DNA of 64,000 nucleotides from Streptomyces sp. 2131.1. GTDB lineage: Bacteria; Actinomycetota; Actinomycetes; Streptomycetales; Streptomycetaceae. Of the stretch, positions 9,793 through 19,077 are shown in pieces. Numbering within the stretch: the stretch's first letter is position 1; each line of letters opens with the position of its first letter. Made by a program: the position numbers and the translations under genes. The notes under the pieces were generated by a model. That model saw only the letters and a list, made by a program, of their open reading frames with translations. It was not told the DNA's origin and ran no database searches. The stretch is from positions 62,001 to 126,000 of the forward strand of contig NZ_FNSY01000001.1 of assembly GCF_900105515.1 (NCBI RefSeq), read 5' to 3'.

Positions 9793-10497
9793 GCCGCTTC
9801 GAGTTCGGCCACGACCACCGGGACGCCTTTGAGGTGAAGCGGCTCTGCGAAGTACTGCAGGTGAACAGGTCCAGCTACTACAAGTGGCTGTCCGGCCTGC
9901 AAACCAGGCGGGCCAGGCAGCGGGCCGATGAGCGCCTGGCCGCGAAGATCCGCGAGGTCGACGCGGCCTCCGGCGGCGCCTACGGCTCCCCGCGGGTCAC
10001 CGCCGAGCTGAAGGACAAGGGTCTGCACGTCAACGAGAAGCGCGTCGCCCGGGTGATGCGCACGTTCTCCATCACCGGCGTCCGCCTGCGCAGACGCGTC
10101 CGCACCACTGTTTCCGACCCGTCGGCCGCACTGGTCCCGGACCTGTTCCGCAGGGAGTTCACCGCACCCGAACCCGGCATCACATACATGGGCGACATCA
10201 CCTACCTGCCCCTGGAGAACGGAGAGTTCCCCTGTCTCGCTACGGTGCTGGACTGCTTCAGCCGGAAGGCGTCGGCTGGTCCATCGCCGACCACATACGC
10301 ACCCACCTGGTTGCCGACGCCCTGAAGATGGCCGCCCGCACCCGCGGCGGCCTGGACGGCGCGGTCTTTCACTCCGACCACGGAGCCCAATACGGGGCCA
10401 GGGTCTTCGCCGCCCTCTGCGACCAGCTCGGGGTGACCCGGTCGACGGGCGAGGTCGGCTCGAGCGCGGACAACGCGGCCTGCGAGAGCTTCCACGC
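9789..10497 (+). pseudogene. IS3 orfB (DDE integrase), frameshifted and 3'-truncated
   Basis: From GTG 9789 this is an IS3 integrase with the HTH_21 region (YGSPRVTAELKDKGLHVNEK, RVARVM) and the first catalytic Asp (ITYMGDITYLPLENGEF). A frameshift near 10262 moves the rest (SIADHIRTHLVADALKMAAR, VFHSDHGAQYGA with the second Asp) to another frame. It ends at NAACESFHA, before the third acidic residue, so it is inactive. Confidence 0.85.
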
Positions 10498-11262
10498 GGG
10501 GAGGGCCGTGCCCCGTACGCCCAGCGCCTCCAGCCGCTCGCGCTGTTCGGGCAGGAGCTGGGCCCAGGTGCCGGGTTCCTGCTGCCGCCAGTGCCAGGTG
10601 CTGATGTCGTCGCCGTCGAACGTGGCGCCGGGTTCGATGTGGGGCAGGTGGCCGTCGGCGTCGACCAGGTCGGCGAGGACTCGGTAGTGGCGTTGCCAGT
10701 TCAGCGGCCAGGGGCAGTTCTAGTCCGGGTCGACGGCCGCCAGCTGCTTCGCGCGTTGAGCCGCGCGCTGCGGGTCTTTCCCGAGGCCGCTTTGGCGGCG
10801 GAGGTTGGCGAGGTGCTGGCCGATGGGCACCATCGCCTCGCCCTCGCCCCACACCGCGTCCTGACGCGGCGCGAGGTGCCCGGTGGCACGCCGGTATGAG
10901 CGCAGGACGGCGAGCTTGGCCTCCCATGCCTCCTCGCCCGGCTCCCGGAACATCCCGGCTTCCGGGGCGTCCAGGAGCGTTTTGCGCCGGTCCTCCAGTT
11001 CCCCGGTGCGCAGGGCATTGCGCTGCTGATGCACCCACCGTCCAAGCGGAAAAGACTTCGTGACCCCCACTTCGACCTCGATGTCGTAGGGCACGGCGTG
11101 GACGCCGGTGATCTCGTTTTCCGCCCGCCAGCGCAGTAGGGCTCGGTAGCCCTCCAACCAGACCAGAGATTCGGGCCGGTACACCCGCGTGCGGAGGAAC
11201 GCCGCGATCGTGGCCGCGTCGCGCGGGCTGGAGAAGTCGCACAGCGAACACGCCCCGCCCGG
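10498..11262 (-). pseudogene. HA-domain helicase C-terminus with internal amber codon
   Basis: Reading on the minus strand from about 11262 gives SSPRDAATIAAFLRTRVYRP, then HA repeats (YRALLRWRAENEITGVHAVP, FPLGRWVHQQRNALRTGEL, WEAKLAVLRSYRRATGHLAP). A TAG at 10720-10722 stands where the family normally has Trp (DPD-stop-NCPWPLNWQRHY). Homology continues in frame past it to GVRGTALPA at the junction with the IS3 remnant at 10498. The motor domains upstream are missing. Confidence 0.75.
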
Positions 11263-11270
11263 CCGGCGCC

Positions 11271-11500
11271 CACGAGCAGACCCACCGCGAACGCTGGCAT
11301 CAGATCCACGACCTCCTCGGCAAGGGCGTCGGCCTGCTCGAATGCGCCCGACGCCTGAACCTGTCCCTCAACACCGTCAAGCGCTATGCGCGCACCCGCG
11401 AACCTGAAGCCCTGCGCCACGCTACCGTCCCACTCTGGTCGACGCTGCCCGTCCTGCGGACCGGCTGACCACGGTACCGAGACGATCTCCGCCTACGAAA
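11271..11500 (+). pseudogene. ISL3-family transposase fragment
   Basis: This is a short internal piece of an ISL3 transposase (HEQTHRERWHQIHDLLGKGV, LLECARRLNLSLNTVKRYAR). The helix-turn-helix region is recognisable. After RTREPEALR the continuation RYRPTLVD lies in the next frame, so it is also frameshifted. It abuts the HA helicase remnant in the opposite orientation. Confidence 0.65.
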
Positions 11501-11871
11501 ATCGTGCCAGAGCACGTTCGTGTATACGCCGACACCCGGGGACAGAGTACGGGGGCGATGCCGTCGGGGCATGAGGGTTCACCTCCCTTCGTAGCCGTCG
11601 GAGCCGCATGCGCGCACGCATCATGATTGAAATTCCCTCAGGCATCAGTGAGGGCCGACCAAGGAGTCCTTGGCGGCAACCGAGTCCTTGACGTGCGTCA
11701 GCGAAGAGGGCCCGAACGTCGACTAGGTCGCCCTTTTGCCTGGTCAGACACGTGCGCCCTCGCATGCTCGTGTGCACCGATCGATGCGCAAGTGCGGATA
11801 GTTATGATCCGTAGCGCCATGTGAGCACCATCTGATTCCGTCGCTTCATCTCGCCGAACAGGGAGGGCGTC
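11501..11871. other. Intergenic stretch upstream of the 46-residue ORF
   Basis: There is no gene, RNA or clear terminator that I can support. The stretch presumably holds the promoter of the small membrane-protein gene at 11872, with GGGAGGGCGTC just before its ATG. Confidence 0.4.
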
Positions 11872-12012
11872 ATGTCGTCCAAACCCACCCGCCCCGCGCT
11901 CGAACTCCGCATGGGAGGACTGCACTTAACCGTGCAGCACTTCCCCGGGTGGCTCGTCGGCCTGATCACCACAGCCACCGGTGCAGCGGGGACGTGGTGG
12001 GTACAGCGCTAG
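11872..12012 (+). CDS. Small membrane-anchored hypothetical protein (46 aa)
   Basis: ATG 11872 follows GGGAGGG. The product starts MSSKPTRPALELRMGGLHLT and ends in a hydrophobic segment (PGWLVGLITTATGAAGTWW) with a short VQR tail. Similar tiny proteins seem to occur in many Streptomyces accessory regions, so I regard it as real. Its TAG stop is part of the CTAG (12009-12012) directly next to the IS5 terminal repeat, so the insertion sits exactly at the gene's end. Confidence 0.65.
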   Translation: MSSKPTRPALELRMGGLHLTVQHFPGWLVGLITTATGAAGTWWVQR

Positions 12013-12715
12013 CGAGCTCGTGCATGGTTGGCGGTAGCGCGTCGAGGACTGCGGGCCAGCCGGTTGTGTTCACGTTCGCGTACCGTTGGCGATGGTGGCA
12101 ACCTGCTGGTGGGAGAGCAGTCCCGCGACGGTCTTGATGGTGTCGCATGTGTTCTCGGCGGCCGTGGTGCCGTGCGAGGGATCGCCAGTTCTTCAGGTGG
12201 CTGATGCCGTGCTCGACCTGGATGCGGCGTGAAGAGTGTGCCTTGCGCTGCCGGTCGTGCATCTCCTCGTACCACTCGGGCGGGTTCTTCTTGAACTTGC
12301 GGTGCGGTGGCGTCACCACGCGCCCGCCGGTCTGTGCACCCAGTCCCTGGTAGTCGGCATCGGCCAGGATCTCCACGGGGGCCCGTCGGCCAGTAGCCCG
12401 ACCAGGCCCAACTTCCGGGCGTGCGTGACGTCCGCGCAGCTGGCCGGCTCGGCCGGACTGCAAAACAGCAACCGCACTATGGCGTCCGTGACGACCATCG
12501 ACTTCACGGCATGCTGCTTGTTCTTGCCGGAAATGAACTTCTCCCGGTCCTTGCGCCCGGTTGCCGGACAACGCACCCGGACCTCTGTGCCGTCGATGAT
12601 CCCGGTCTGTCCGCTCGCGCCGAGATGGTCGATGACTTCGGCGAGTGTGCGTAGTCGCATGTCGGGCGCGACGGTGCAGCCCCGCTCGGCGAGCAGGGGC
12701 CGCACTTCAGATAGG
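12013..12715 (-). mobile_element. 3' half of an IS5-family element, opposite orientation to 8730-9080
   Basis: The terminal repeat starts at 12013 with the same 33 bases as at 8730. The minus strand then encodes, in two frames, a DDE transposase from SEVRPLLAERGCTV (about 12700) through GIIDGTEVRVRCPATG (Asp-containing) and EILADADYQGL to the glutamate region near EHGISHLKNWRSLARHHGRR. The N-terminus is absent and a frame change occurs near 12380. It is the exact complement of the half at 8730-9080. Confidence 0.8.
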
Positions 12716-12769
12716 CTTTGTGGATCTACAACGTCTTCCAGGCCGGCGCACCGAGTCCTGAATGGCCGC

Positions 12770-13516
12770 TTACCCCAGCACCCCCGCGGCGCGTGCCGCC
12801 TCGATCCACTGGGGGAACTCCTGCAGGAGCTGATCGAAGAGCTGGTCGTCGTCGACGTCGCCTGGCGCATGGCCGGCGTGGAAGAAGCCCGCGTTGTCGA
12901 CGACGCGACGCGTGGGAACGGCGAGGGTGTCGAGCTTGCGCAGGAAAGCGAACTCGTTGTCCTGCGGATCACCGAACCCGATGAACTGCCAGAACAGCGG
13001 CAGCCGGGCTGCTTTGCAGAGATAGCGTTCGGCGGCGAGCCTGCTGGTCGGCCCGCCGTCGGTCTGGAAGACGACCAGGGCGGGGGCATTGCTGTCCGAG
13101 GCCAGGTAGTGGTCTATGACCGCGTCCATAGCCCAATGGTAGTTGGTACGGCCCATGTGGCCGAGGCTTTCGTGCATCCTGTTCACGTGCCCGTGGTGCC
13201 GGCCCAACTCCAGATCGGTGGACCCGTCGACGTCCGTGGAGAAGAACACCACTGGGACGACCCCGTCGTCGTCGAGGTGCGCCGACAGCGACAGCACCTG
13301 CTCGGCCAGCCGCTGCATAGTGCCGTCCCGGTAGTAGGGCCGCATCGACCCGGAACGGTCCAGCACCAGGTACACCGCGGCTCGCACCCCTTCCAGACCG
13401 TGAGCACGCACGCTGCTGCCTGCTGCCTCGTAAAGGGGCACCAGATCGGGTGCGTGCTCGATCACATGGGACAGACTGATGGCCGGAACGCCTTCCCGGC
13501 TGTTTGATGAACTCAC
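12770..13516 (-). CDS. vWA domain protein (TerF-like)
   Basis: This 248-residue protein starts at GTG 13516. It is almost entirely a von Willebrand A domain with an intact metal-ion-dependent adhesion site: DRSGS at 53-57 and a downstream QTDGG. It ends WIEAARAAGVLG. TerF-like vWA proteins are linked to tellurite/phage-resistance (ter) loci, but no other ter gene is seen here. It is cytoplasmic and stands alone beside an IS5 scar. It is 15 kb from the MoxR gene at 32572, so a functional link is only speculative. Confidence 0.85.
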   Translation of the reverse strand: MSSSNSREGVPAISLSHVIEHAPDLVPLYEAAGSSVRAHGLEGVRAAVYLVLDRSGSMRPYYRDGTMQRLAEQVLSLSAHLDDDGVVPVVFFSTDVDGSTDLELGRHHGHVNRMHESLGHMGRTNYHWAMDAVIDHYLASDSNAPALVVFQTDGGPTSRLAAERYLCKAARLPLFWQFIGFGDPQDNEFAFLRKLDTLAVPTRRVVDNAGFFHAGHAPGDVDDDQLFDQLLQEFPQWIEAARAAGVLG

Positions 13517-13849
13517 ACCCCCCATCCTGCAACCATGCCAAACAGGCTGAGTTGGAATACGTCGACCCGCTCCTCGCGGCGTGGGCAACGGTCAGGCGCC
13601 CCGCACGCGGTGATCTCCTTCCGAGCTGTGAGAGGCCGTCACTTGGGGTAAGCGGCATGGACGCGGACGCCGGTGTGTTGGCGGAGCTGGTGACGGAGGG
13701 CGGGGCTGTGTCTGTGCGCCGTCTCGTGTGGAGGGCTGCGAGCGTCGCTTTCTTTGCGTGCGGGATGAGTCGACTGGGCCCGCGCGACGCCATGGGACGT
13801 CTACGCTGGTTCCAGGGCACGCACGTGTCCATGAGCGTCGGGAGATTCC
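13517..13849. other. Divergent intergenic region
   Basis: This region lies between the vWA gene (minus) and the gene at 13850 (plus) and should carry both promoters. I could not identify convincing promoter boxes or operators in it. An open plus-strand frame that runs through it is probably chance. Confidence 0.4.
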
Positions 13850-14389
13850 ATGACCGCGCCTGCGGCAGAGCAGCCCACCCCGCCTTCCTATCCGCCCAAG
13901 ACTCCGCCGCCGCCGAAGAAGCCTGTTTCGCCGCCCCGGCCGGAAACCCTGACTGCCCCGCCGTCAGGACCTGCAGGCTCTGGGGGGCTCGCGCGTACGG
14001 CCCGGCGCGGTGTAAGCATGCGCAACCGGCGCGGCGTGAACTGGACGCTTGAGTCGGCTCCCTGGACCGCCGGTGTCGCGCGGCGCAAGGTGAACGAGCA
14101 GCTCAAGGAGTGGGGGCACCGACCGAACGAGGAAGCGATCGAATCCGTGACAGGCCTGCTTGTGGCTGCCGCGGTGGCCGACGGCGGCCGGCGCGTCAGC
14201 GTGCACGTGTCCGACCAGGACCAACAGGCATGCATCCTCGCTCTCTCCCACCACACCCCCGCCGCCGTGGGGCACGAGCCGGGCGGCGACGACGTCCTCC
14301 ACCGGATCACCGCGCACCCCGATGTCACGGGGTGCGGGACGGACACGGGACCGGACGGCCGCCGCATCTGGGCCGTCATCAATCTCTGA
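13850..14389 (+). CDS. Probable ATP-binding regulatory protein (degenerate HATPase-like)
   Basis: This 179-residue protein starts at ATG 13850. Residues 5-50 are a Pro-rich linker (PTPPSYPPKTPPPPKKPVSP). The C-terminal part (WTLESAPWTAGVARRKVNEQ, LKEWGHRPNEEAIESVTGLL) matches the opening helices of Streptomyces anti-sigma-like histidine-kinase ATPase folds. The later N-box and G-box residues are weak (QQACILALSHHTP), so ATP binding is doubtful. It is probably a partner-switching regulator. No operon neighbour is intact. Confidence 0.6.
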   Translation: MTAPAAEQPTPPSYPPKTPPPPKKPVSPPRPETLTAPPSGPAGSGGLARTARRGVSMRNRRGVNWTLESAPWTAGVARRKVNEQLKEWGHRPNEEAIESVTGLLVAAAVADGGRRVSVHVSDQDQQACILALSHHTPAAVGHEPGGDDVLHRITAHPDVTGCGTDTGPDGRRIWAVINL

Positions 14390-14921
14390 CACCCGCTCTG
14401 CGAGACCGGCATCATGCCATGCCCGGTACTGTAGGCCGTGCTGACAGCCTCATGGTTCTCGGCGACGACGGCCTGTCGGGACGCCGTAGTCTGTGCGTGC
14501 ATCCCGGCCACCGGCTGTCCTGGCCAGCGCTGGAAGCCGGGGCGGCCTCGACACCAACGCCGACCCGGGCACGCTCGCAGCCGTCAACCGCACCAACGCC
14601 GAAGCGCTCATCCCCGCCTGGCCGCCACTCCCCCGACGCCGGCCTCGACCGTACCGGCCCCGATACGTCTGCGCCACGCGGCCCAACGCACCACTGCGCG
14701 CCTGGCCTTCAAGTTCCTCCAGCCCCGCACCGACTGAGACAAGTTCCTCATGTCCACCAGCCCCCACGGTACGTCCGGCGGTGTGTTCACGAGTTTGACG
14801 GCGTAGTCAGTGCCGTCCGTGTGTTACCTGACGTCACTGCGGCGTTCAGTCGACGGCGAAACCTGGCCAGCGGGCTTGCTGGCTCTGGAGTTCGGCGCTC
14901 TTGCCGGGCAAGATCGGGTTC
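14390..14921. other. Degenerate stretch with coding-like patches
   Basis: Plus-strand patches such as GGLDTNADPGTLAAVNRTNA and ALIPAW (about 14535-14620) and the end RLAFKFLQPRTD (about 14700-14737) look like decayed protein sequence in different frames. I cannot name the family and no intact ORF is supportable. Confidence 0.35.
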
Positions 14922-15500
14922 ATGCCCAGCCAATGCGAGTTTGTTCTGCCGTCAATTATTCGGTTATCAGGAGACGGGATACTGCTGAGAGAGTGGGCCG
15001 AGACCGACCTGTCGGCGTTGGTTGAGCTCTATGACGACCCCGAGATCGACCGATGGACTCCGGTGCCCTCACCGTTCGACTCCACGGCGGCAAGTGAATA
15101 CCTGGCCAGGGCCCGCGAAGGCCGCGAGGAAGGCCGCAAGAAGGCGCAGTTGGTGATCACTACCGACGGTGAGCAGCCGCGTGGTGAGGTCCTCCTCTTT
15201 CGCAGCGAGTTCGACGCGCGTGACGTCGAGCTCGCTTACGGTGTCGGCAGCCGATATCGGCGGCAGGGCCTGGCCTCACGAGCCGTCAGGCTGTTGGCTG
15301 ACTATGCCCGTCGCCAGCGGGGGGTAAGGCGAGTGCTACTGCGCATTGAACCGGGGAACAGCCCAAGCGTGGCTGTCGCCCGCGCAACCGGCTTCCAACT
15401 CACCGACGACGAGCCCACCACGCTTGAGGTCAAGGGCCGTCAGATCAGGTTGCTTACCTGGTGTTATCAGAATGGCGGAGCAGACTCCGTTTCGCCTTGA
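14922..15500 (+). CDS. GNAT family N-acetyltransferase (RimJ/RimL-like)
   Basis: This 192-residue acetyltransferase contains the acetyl-CoA loop YRRQGLASRAVRLLADYA and the following LRIEPGNSPSVAVARATGFQ strand-helix typical of acetyltransferase_3 proteins that modify ribosomal protein N-termini or small molecules. I chose ATG 14922; ATG 14901 is also possible and neither has a strong ribosome-binding site. The local base composition (for example an AT-rich ATTATTCGG near 14957) is slightly unlike its neighbours. Confidence 0.85.
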   Translation: MPSQCEFVLPSIIRLSGDGILLREWAETDLSALVELYDDPEIDRWTPVPSPFDSTAASEYLARAREGREEGRKKAQLVITTDGEQPRGEVLLFRSEFDARDVELAYGVGSRYRRQGLASRAVRLLADYARRQRGVRRVLLRIEPGNSPSVAVARATGFQLTDDEPTTLEVKGRQIRLLTWCYQNGGADSVSP

Positions 15501-15635
15501 GCGACTGAGGCACCTCGGAGGTGGCCGCGCAGGGTCGGGGATCGTGATGGTGCCGTCGAGCTGAGGGACATCGTCCTGGGGAAAGGCTGACATTCGGGCC
15601 AGGCCGTTGTCGGTGCCCCCGTTTACGTTGGCCCC

Positions 15636-15770
15636 ATGGACGAGCGGCAGCAACCGTCGGACGTACGGGACGCGCAGGCGCAAGGCGGTGGTGCAGCGAC
15701 GCCCGGGGCACCGCAGGCGATGCGGGTCGCGGAGGGGTGGCCTCTGTGGCCTCTGCGGCACAACCTAAGA
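15636..15770 (+). pseudogene. N-terminal fragment of an unknown gene cut by an IS5 remnant
   Basis: ATG 15636 opens a plausible frame (MDERQQPSDVRDAQAQ, then AMRVAEGWPLWPLRHNL) that runs into the terminal repeat of an IS5 remnant at 15771. The family is unknown to me. Confidence 0.35.
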
Positions 15771-15990
15771 CCGTGTCCTATGCGGTGAGTCGGGCGAGTC
15801 GTTTGTAGCAGCAGAGGGCGGCGTCGAGGCTGCGGAGGGGCAGTCCGTTCGCGTCCGACAGGACGTGCATCTTGGAACCCCGCTTGCCCCGGACCACGGG
15901 GCACGAACCTGCGAGTTCGCCCATCGCCCACCCTCTTTTGGCCCTGACATAGGCGGAATCGAGGACGGCACGAGTCCCTCGTCGGGGCGG
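15771..15990 (-). pseudogene. IS5-family transposase remnant with internal deletion
   Basis: The right terminal repeat at about 15774-15790 (ACCGTGTCCTATGCGGTG) closely matches that of the complete copy at 22967. The minus strand encodes LDSAYVRAKRG, then GSKMHVLSDANGLPL fused directly to LDAALCCYKRLARLTA, the C-terminus. The catalytic middle (about 140 residues relative to the copy at 22975) has been deleted. Confidence 0.8.
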
Positions 15991-16245
15991 TGGCGCCGGG
16001 GCGTCGTCCTCTTCTTCCGGGATCCGACGGCGGGCTCTGCGGGCGCCGGGACGTCCACGGCTTGATACGCCCCGGCGCACGCCCCGCACGCACACCCGGC
16101 GTGCACCCTGCACCTCTCGCACCCGGCTGTACGCGCTCAGCCACGGTACATAGCATGTCCCCCGTTCCTGTCAGGGCGAGTCAACTCACCACCCGGCGAG
16201 CCCCGTTCGCGACTCGGCGGGCCTCCGGTGCATCAGGGGGAAGCG

Positions 16246-17703
16246 ATGTCCAGTGGTCAGCGACGCGAGCACGTCGGGGCAGCCGGCGTCAGACGCACCA
16301 GAGCGGTCCCGCCCCTGGGGCGCTGGAAGCGTCGTACGATCGGAGCTCTGTCGTCACTGGCACTGGCGACCGTCGCGGCGGTAGCGGTGCCGTCGGGCCA
16401 GGCTGCGGCCGTCCCGTCCGGACCGTACCTCTACGTCGCCGGTTACAGCAGCGGCACCGTGTCGGTGGTCGACCCGGCGACCGACACGGTGGCCGCGACC
16501 ATCGCCGTCGGCGGCGCTCCTCGCTCCGTGGCCCTCGCGCCGGACGGCACCCGCGCGTACGTCTCCGACTACAGCAGGAACAACAGCAAGGTGTCGGTGA
16601 TCGACACCACGACCGACACCGTGACCGCCACCATCGCCACTGGCAAGAGCCAGGAACAGCTGGGCGTGACCCCGGACGGCTCACGGGTCTACGTCGCCAA
16701 CGCCGGCAGCGCGAGCGTGTCGGTGATCGACACGGCCACCGACACGGTGTCGTCCACCGTTCCGGTCAGTGGGAGTCCTCGCGGACTCGCGGTGTCGCCT
16801 GACGGCTCGCGCGTGTACGTCACCAACTCCAGCAGCACGGTGTCGGTGATCGACACCGCGACTGACACGGTCTCGGCCACCATCGGGCTGGGCAACAGCA
16901 ACGGACTCGCGGTCGCCTTCGCGCCGGACGGCGCGCACGCCTACGTCTCCAGCGCCGGCGACAACAGGCTCTACGTGATCGACACGGCCACCGAAGCGGT
17001 GACCGCCTCCGTCGGTGTCGGCCTCAGCCCGCACGGGGTGCTCGTGACGCCTGACGGCTCGCGCGTGTACGTCGCCAACTACTTCAGCAACGACGTCTCC
17101 GTGATCGACACGGCGACCAACGCGGTGACCGCCACGATCCCCGTCGGCCAGTATCCATGGGAGGTGGCGCTCCAGCAGGGCGGCGACCACCTCTACGTCT
17201 CCAACAGCGGCAGCAGCGACGTGTCGGTGGTCGCGCTCGCCACCAATACGGTGACCTCCGGTGTCGGCGGCGTGGGCAGCACGCCTCTCGGGATCACGTC
17301 GGGCGTGGTGCGCCCGGCGAAGGCGGACCTCACCGTGGCGCTGAAGGCCAAGGCCAACGCTCTGCTCCCGGGCGCCATCGGCTACACGCTGACCGTGCAC
17401 AACGCCGGTCCGAACAAAGCGACATCGGCGAAGGTCACCGCGACACTACCCGCAGGAGCCACCGCGACCGGGCTCTCACCCGGCTGCACCGCCACGGGCA
17501 ACACGGTCGTCTGCGCGTTCGCGGACATGCCCGCGAGTACGTCCGTCACAGCCGGCTTCAAGCTTCCGCTGTCGCTGCTCAACCTCGGACAGATAACGGT
17601 CCAGGCGGCACGCACGGCCTCGTCCCCGACCGATCCCGTCCCCTCCAACGACACGTCGTCGGCGTCCTGCACGGTGATCTCCATCCTGCTCGCCACCTGC
17701 TGA
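16246..17703 (+). CDS. Secreted YVTN/YncE-like beta-propeller protein with C-terminal DUF11 domain
   Basis: This 485-residue exported protein starts at ATG 16246, after GGGGGAAGCG. A signal peptide covers about 1-56 (RRTIGALSSLALATVAAVAV, then QAAA). Seven or so YVTN repeats follow (pattern YVAN...VSVIDTATDTV...I.VG..P....VTPDGSRVYV) to about residue 355. A DUF11 Ig-like repeat spans about 365-460 (LTVHNAGPNKATSAKVTATL) and the end is Cys-rich (ASCTVISILLATC). Propellers of this type are extracellular binding or scaffold proteins. No operon partner; a hairpin at 17865 may end its transcript. Confidence 0.88.
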   Translation: MSSGQRREHVGAAGVRRTRAVPPLGRWKRRTIGALSSLALATVAAVAVPSGQAAAVPSGPYLYVAGYSSGTVSVVDPATDTVAATIAVGGAPRSVALAPDGTRAYVSDYSRNNSKVSVIDTTTDTVTATIATGKSQEQLGVTPDGSRVYVANAGSASVSVIDTATDTVSSTVPVSGSPRGLAVSPDGSRVYVTNSSSTVSVIDTATDTVSATIGLGNSNGLAVAFAPDGAHAYVSSAGDNRLYVIDTATEAVTASVGVGLSPHGVLVTPDGSRVYVANYFSNDVSVIDTATNAVTATIPVGQYPWEVALQQGGDHLYVSNSGSSDVSVVALATNTVTSGVGGVGSTPLGITSGVVRPAKADLTVALKAKANALLPGAIGYTLTVHNAGPNKATSAKVTATLPAGATATGLSPGCTATGNTVVCAFADMPASTSVTAGFKLPLSLLNLGQITVQAARTASSPTDPVPSNDTSSASCTVISILLATC

Positions 17704-18245
17704 CGTCCCTACGGATCAGATACCTCCGCACGTCGAGTGGGAGAAGTGCAGCGTGTGTCCAGGCGTAAGCGGTCCATAGGATCCATCGCGCGCCAACGGG
17801 CCAATGCGGATTGACCTTGCACCGTTTCCCCGGCCTATGCTCACGCCACACAACTCAAAAAGATGGCCCCGCGGGTGCTGCCAACACCCCGGGGCCACTT
17901 TCGATACACACCCTCATCGCGGTACTGGACGCTCAGATGGGGGGGCCACCTGGAGACTGTCTACGACCGATCCGACGGCACTCTTCCTGATGTTGTCGCC
18001 GCCGGGGCCGGCCGGGCGCTCGTCGACCACCTCCCGGGCCCTTCCACTTCGCGTCTCCGGACGTCCCTGATGACAACGCCCACGCTGGAGGATGCTCCAC
18101 CTTCACTGGGACGTCCAGGAATTCCCCCACCACCGGCCCGATCCCGCTGGCGAGCGGTCACCGCACCGCACCTCGTCGCTCTCGCTCGGGCCGGCGCCCG
18201 CCTCGAGAACGGCCACCTCATGGAACGGCCGGAAGGCAAGGCGGC
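17704..18245. other. Gene-poor stretch containing one strong hairpin
   Basis: Apart from the hairpin at 17865-17896 I see no supportable gene. A plus-strand frame (about 17950-18240) has patches such as LPDVVAAGAGRALVDHLPG but no recognised domain. Confidence 0.4.
17865..17896. terminator. Strong hairpin, possible terminator
   Basis: GGCCCCGCGGGTG and CACCCCGGGGCC pair with a single bulged base around a seven-base loop. There is no U-tract, which is normal for Streptomyces. It lies 162 bases after the propeller gene. Confidence 0.55.
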
Positions 18246-18596
18246 ATGGACAGCCGACACCAAAGCGACGAGCCCACCGAGCACCGGCGATTCGCCCAGT
18301 ACACGCAGGCCCTGAAGACCGTCGCCGCGACGGACGAAGCCGACCTGCTGGCTGCTGTTCTGCGCGACGAGGACACCACCATGGCCGTCAGCGCGGTGAG
18401 CCGACACATGGACTGCCGGGCCACCGGACTTCTCACCGACCCGGCATTCACGGCATGGGCCCAGGCCATGTCCGGGGTGATCGACCAGCACGACTTCCTC
18501 ACCACCCGACTCCGCGAATGGTGCCTGCTCAGGGCCCTCGCTCCGGGCGAACCGTGGGGCCCCGGTGCAGCACCAGGTGCCTGCGCTGTTCCATGA
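18246..18596 (+). CDS. Hypothetical protein (116 aa)
   Basis: ATG 18246 gives an alpha-helical cytoplasmic protein with well-formed codon usage (FAQYTQALKTVAATDEADLL, VSRHMDCRATGLL, FLTTRLREWCLLRALAPGEP). It resembles small Streptomyces proteins of unknown function, so I consider it real, but I cannot assign a role. It runs towards the convergent DUF5707 gene 28 bases away. Confidence 0.65.
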   Translation: MDSRHQSDEPTEHRRFAQYTQALKTVAATDEADLLAAVLRDEDTTMAVSAVSRHMDCRATGLLTDPAFTAWAQAMSGVIDQHDFLTTRLREWCLLRALAPGEPWGPGAAPGACAVP

Positions 18597-18624
18597 GTGT
18601 CGGTCTGCTGAGCGGGGGCGTCGC

Positions 18625-19077
18625 TCAGCCGACGGTGAAGGTCGCCGTCTTGTCGTTGAAGGTGGTGTCGCCGTTGTCAGCCGTGGCGAGGGTGGCGACG
18701 TGCCAGCGGCCCGTCCCCGAATCGGCGGCCTCGGCCGCGCTCACCGTGACCTTGTAGGTGCAGTGAACGGTGTCCTCACCGGCAGGCTTGCACGTGGCCG
18801 AGTCCGCGCCAGCCAGGTCCTTCTTGGTCAGCGGGTTCTTCGTGAACGGGCCGGCAGCGGGCCACGCCAGTACCTTGAGACCTTTGACGCCGGAAGCCGC
18901 CTTGACGTCAGTGGTGAAGGTGAAGGAGCCTTCCCTGTCGCCGGCAGGGGCCGAGTAACGGGCGGTGCTGTTCTCAAGGGCGAGCGGCTGCTCCTCGGCG
19001 TGAGCCAGCGCGAACGCTCCGGCGCCGCCGAGGATGACGAGTGCGGCGGCCGAGCCCACGATGATGCGTCGAGACAT
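18625..19077 (-). CDS. Secreted DUF5707 domain protein
   Basis: ATG 19077 gives 150 residues with a clear signal peptide (SRRIIVGSAAALVILGGAGA, then FALAHA) and a mature beta-sandwich-like domain ending in NGDTTFNDKTATFTVG, with one Cys pair (ATCKPAGEDTVHCTY). I assign DUF5707 from its overall shape. Such proteins are exported and of unknown role. It is monocistronic. Confidence 0.8.
   Translation of the reverse strand: MSRRIIVGSAAALVILGGAGAFALAHAEEQPLALENSTARYSAPAGDREGSFTFTTDVKAASGVKGLKVLAWPAAGPFTKNPLTKKDLAGADSATCKPAGEDTVHCTYKVTVSAAEAADSGTGRWHVATLATADNGDTTFNDKTATFTVG

Larger units (their letters stand above)
9391..10497 (+). mobile_element. IS3-family element, truncated at its 3' end
   Basis: The element contains overlapping orfA and orfB remnants in the usual IS3 order. 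It begins near TGAGTGGTGGACACG at 9391 and ends abruptly at about 10497, where the orfB sequence (NAACESFHA) joins unrelated minus-strand HA helicase sequence. No right-hand terminal repeat remains. Confidence 0.75.

Noticed and set aside
12236..13507. A 423-codon plus-strand ORF
   Set aside because: It spans antisense of both an IS5 transposase remnant and the vWA gene, two unrelated genes, so it cannot be one real gene.
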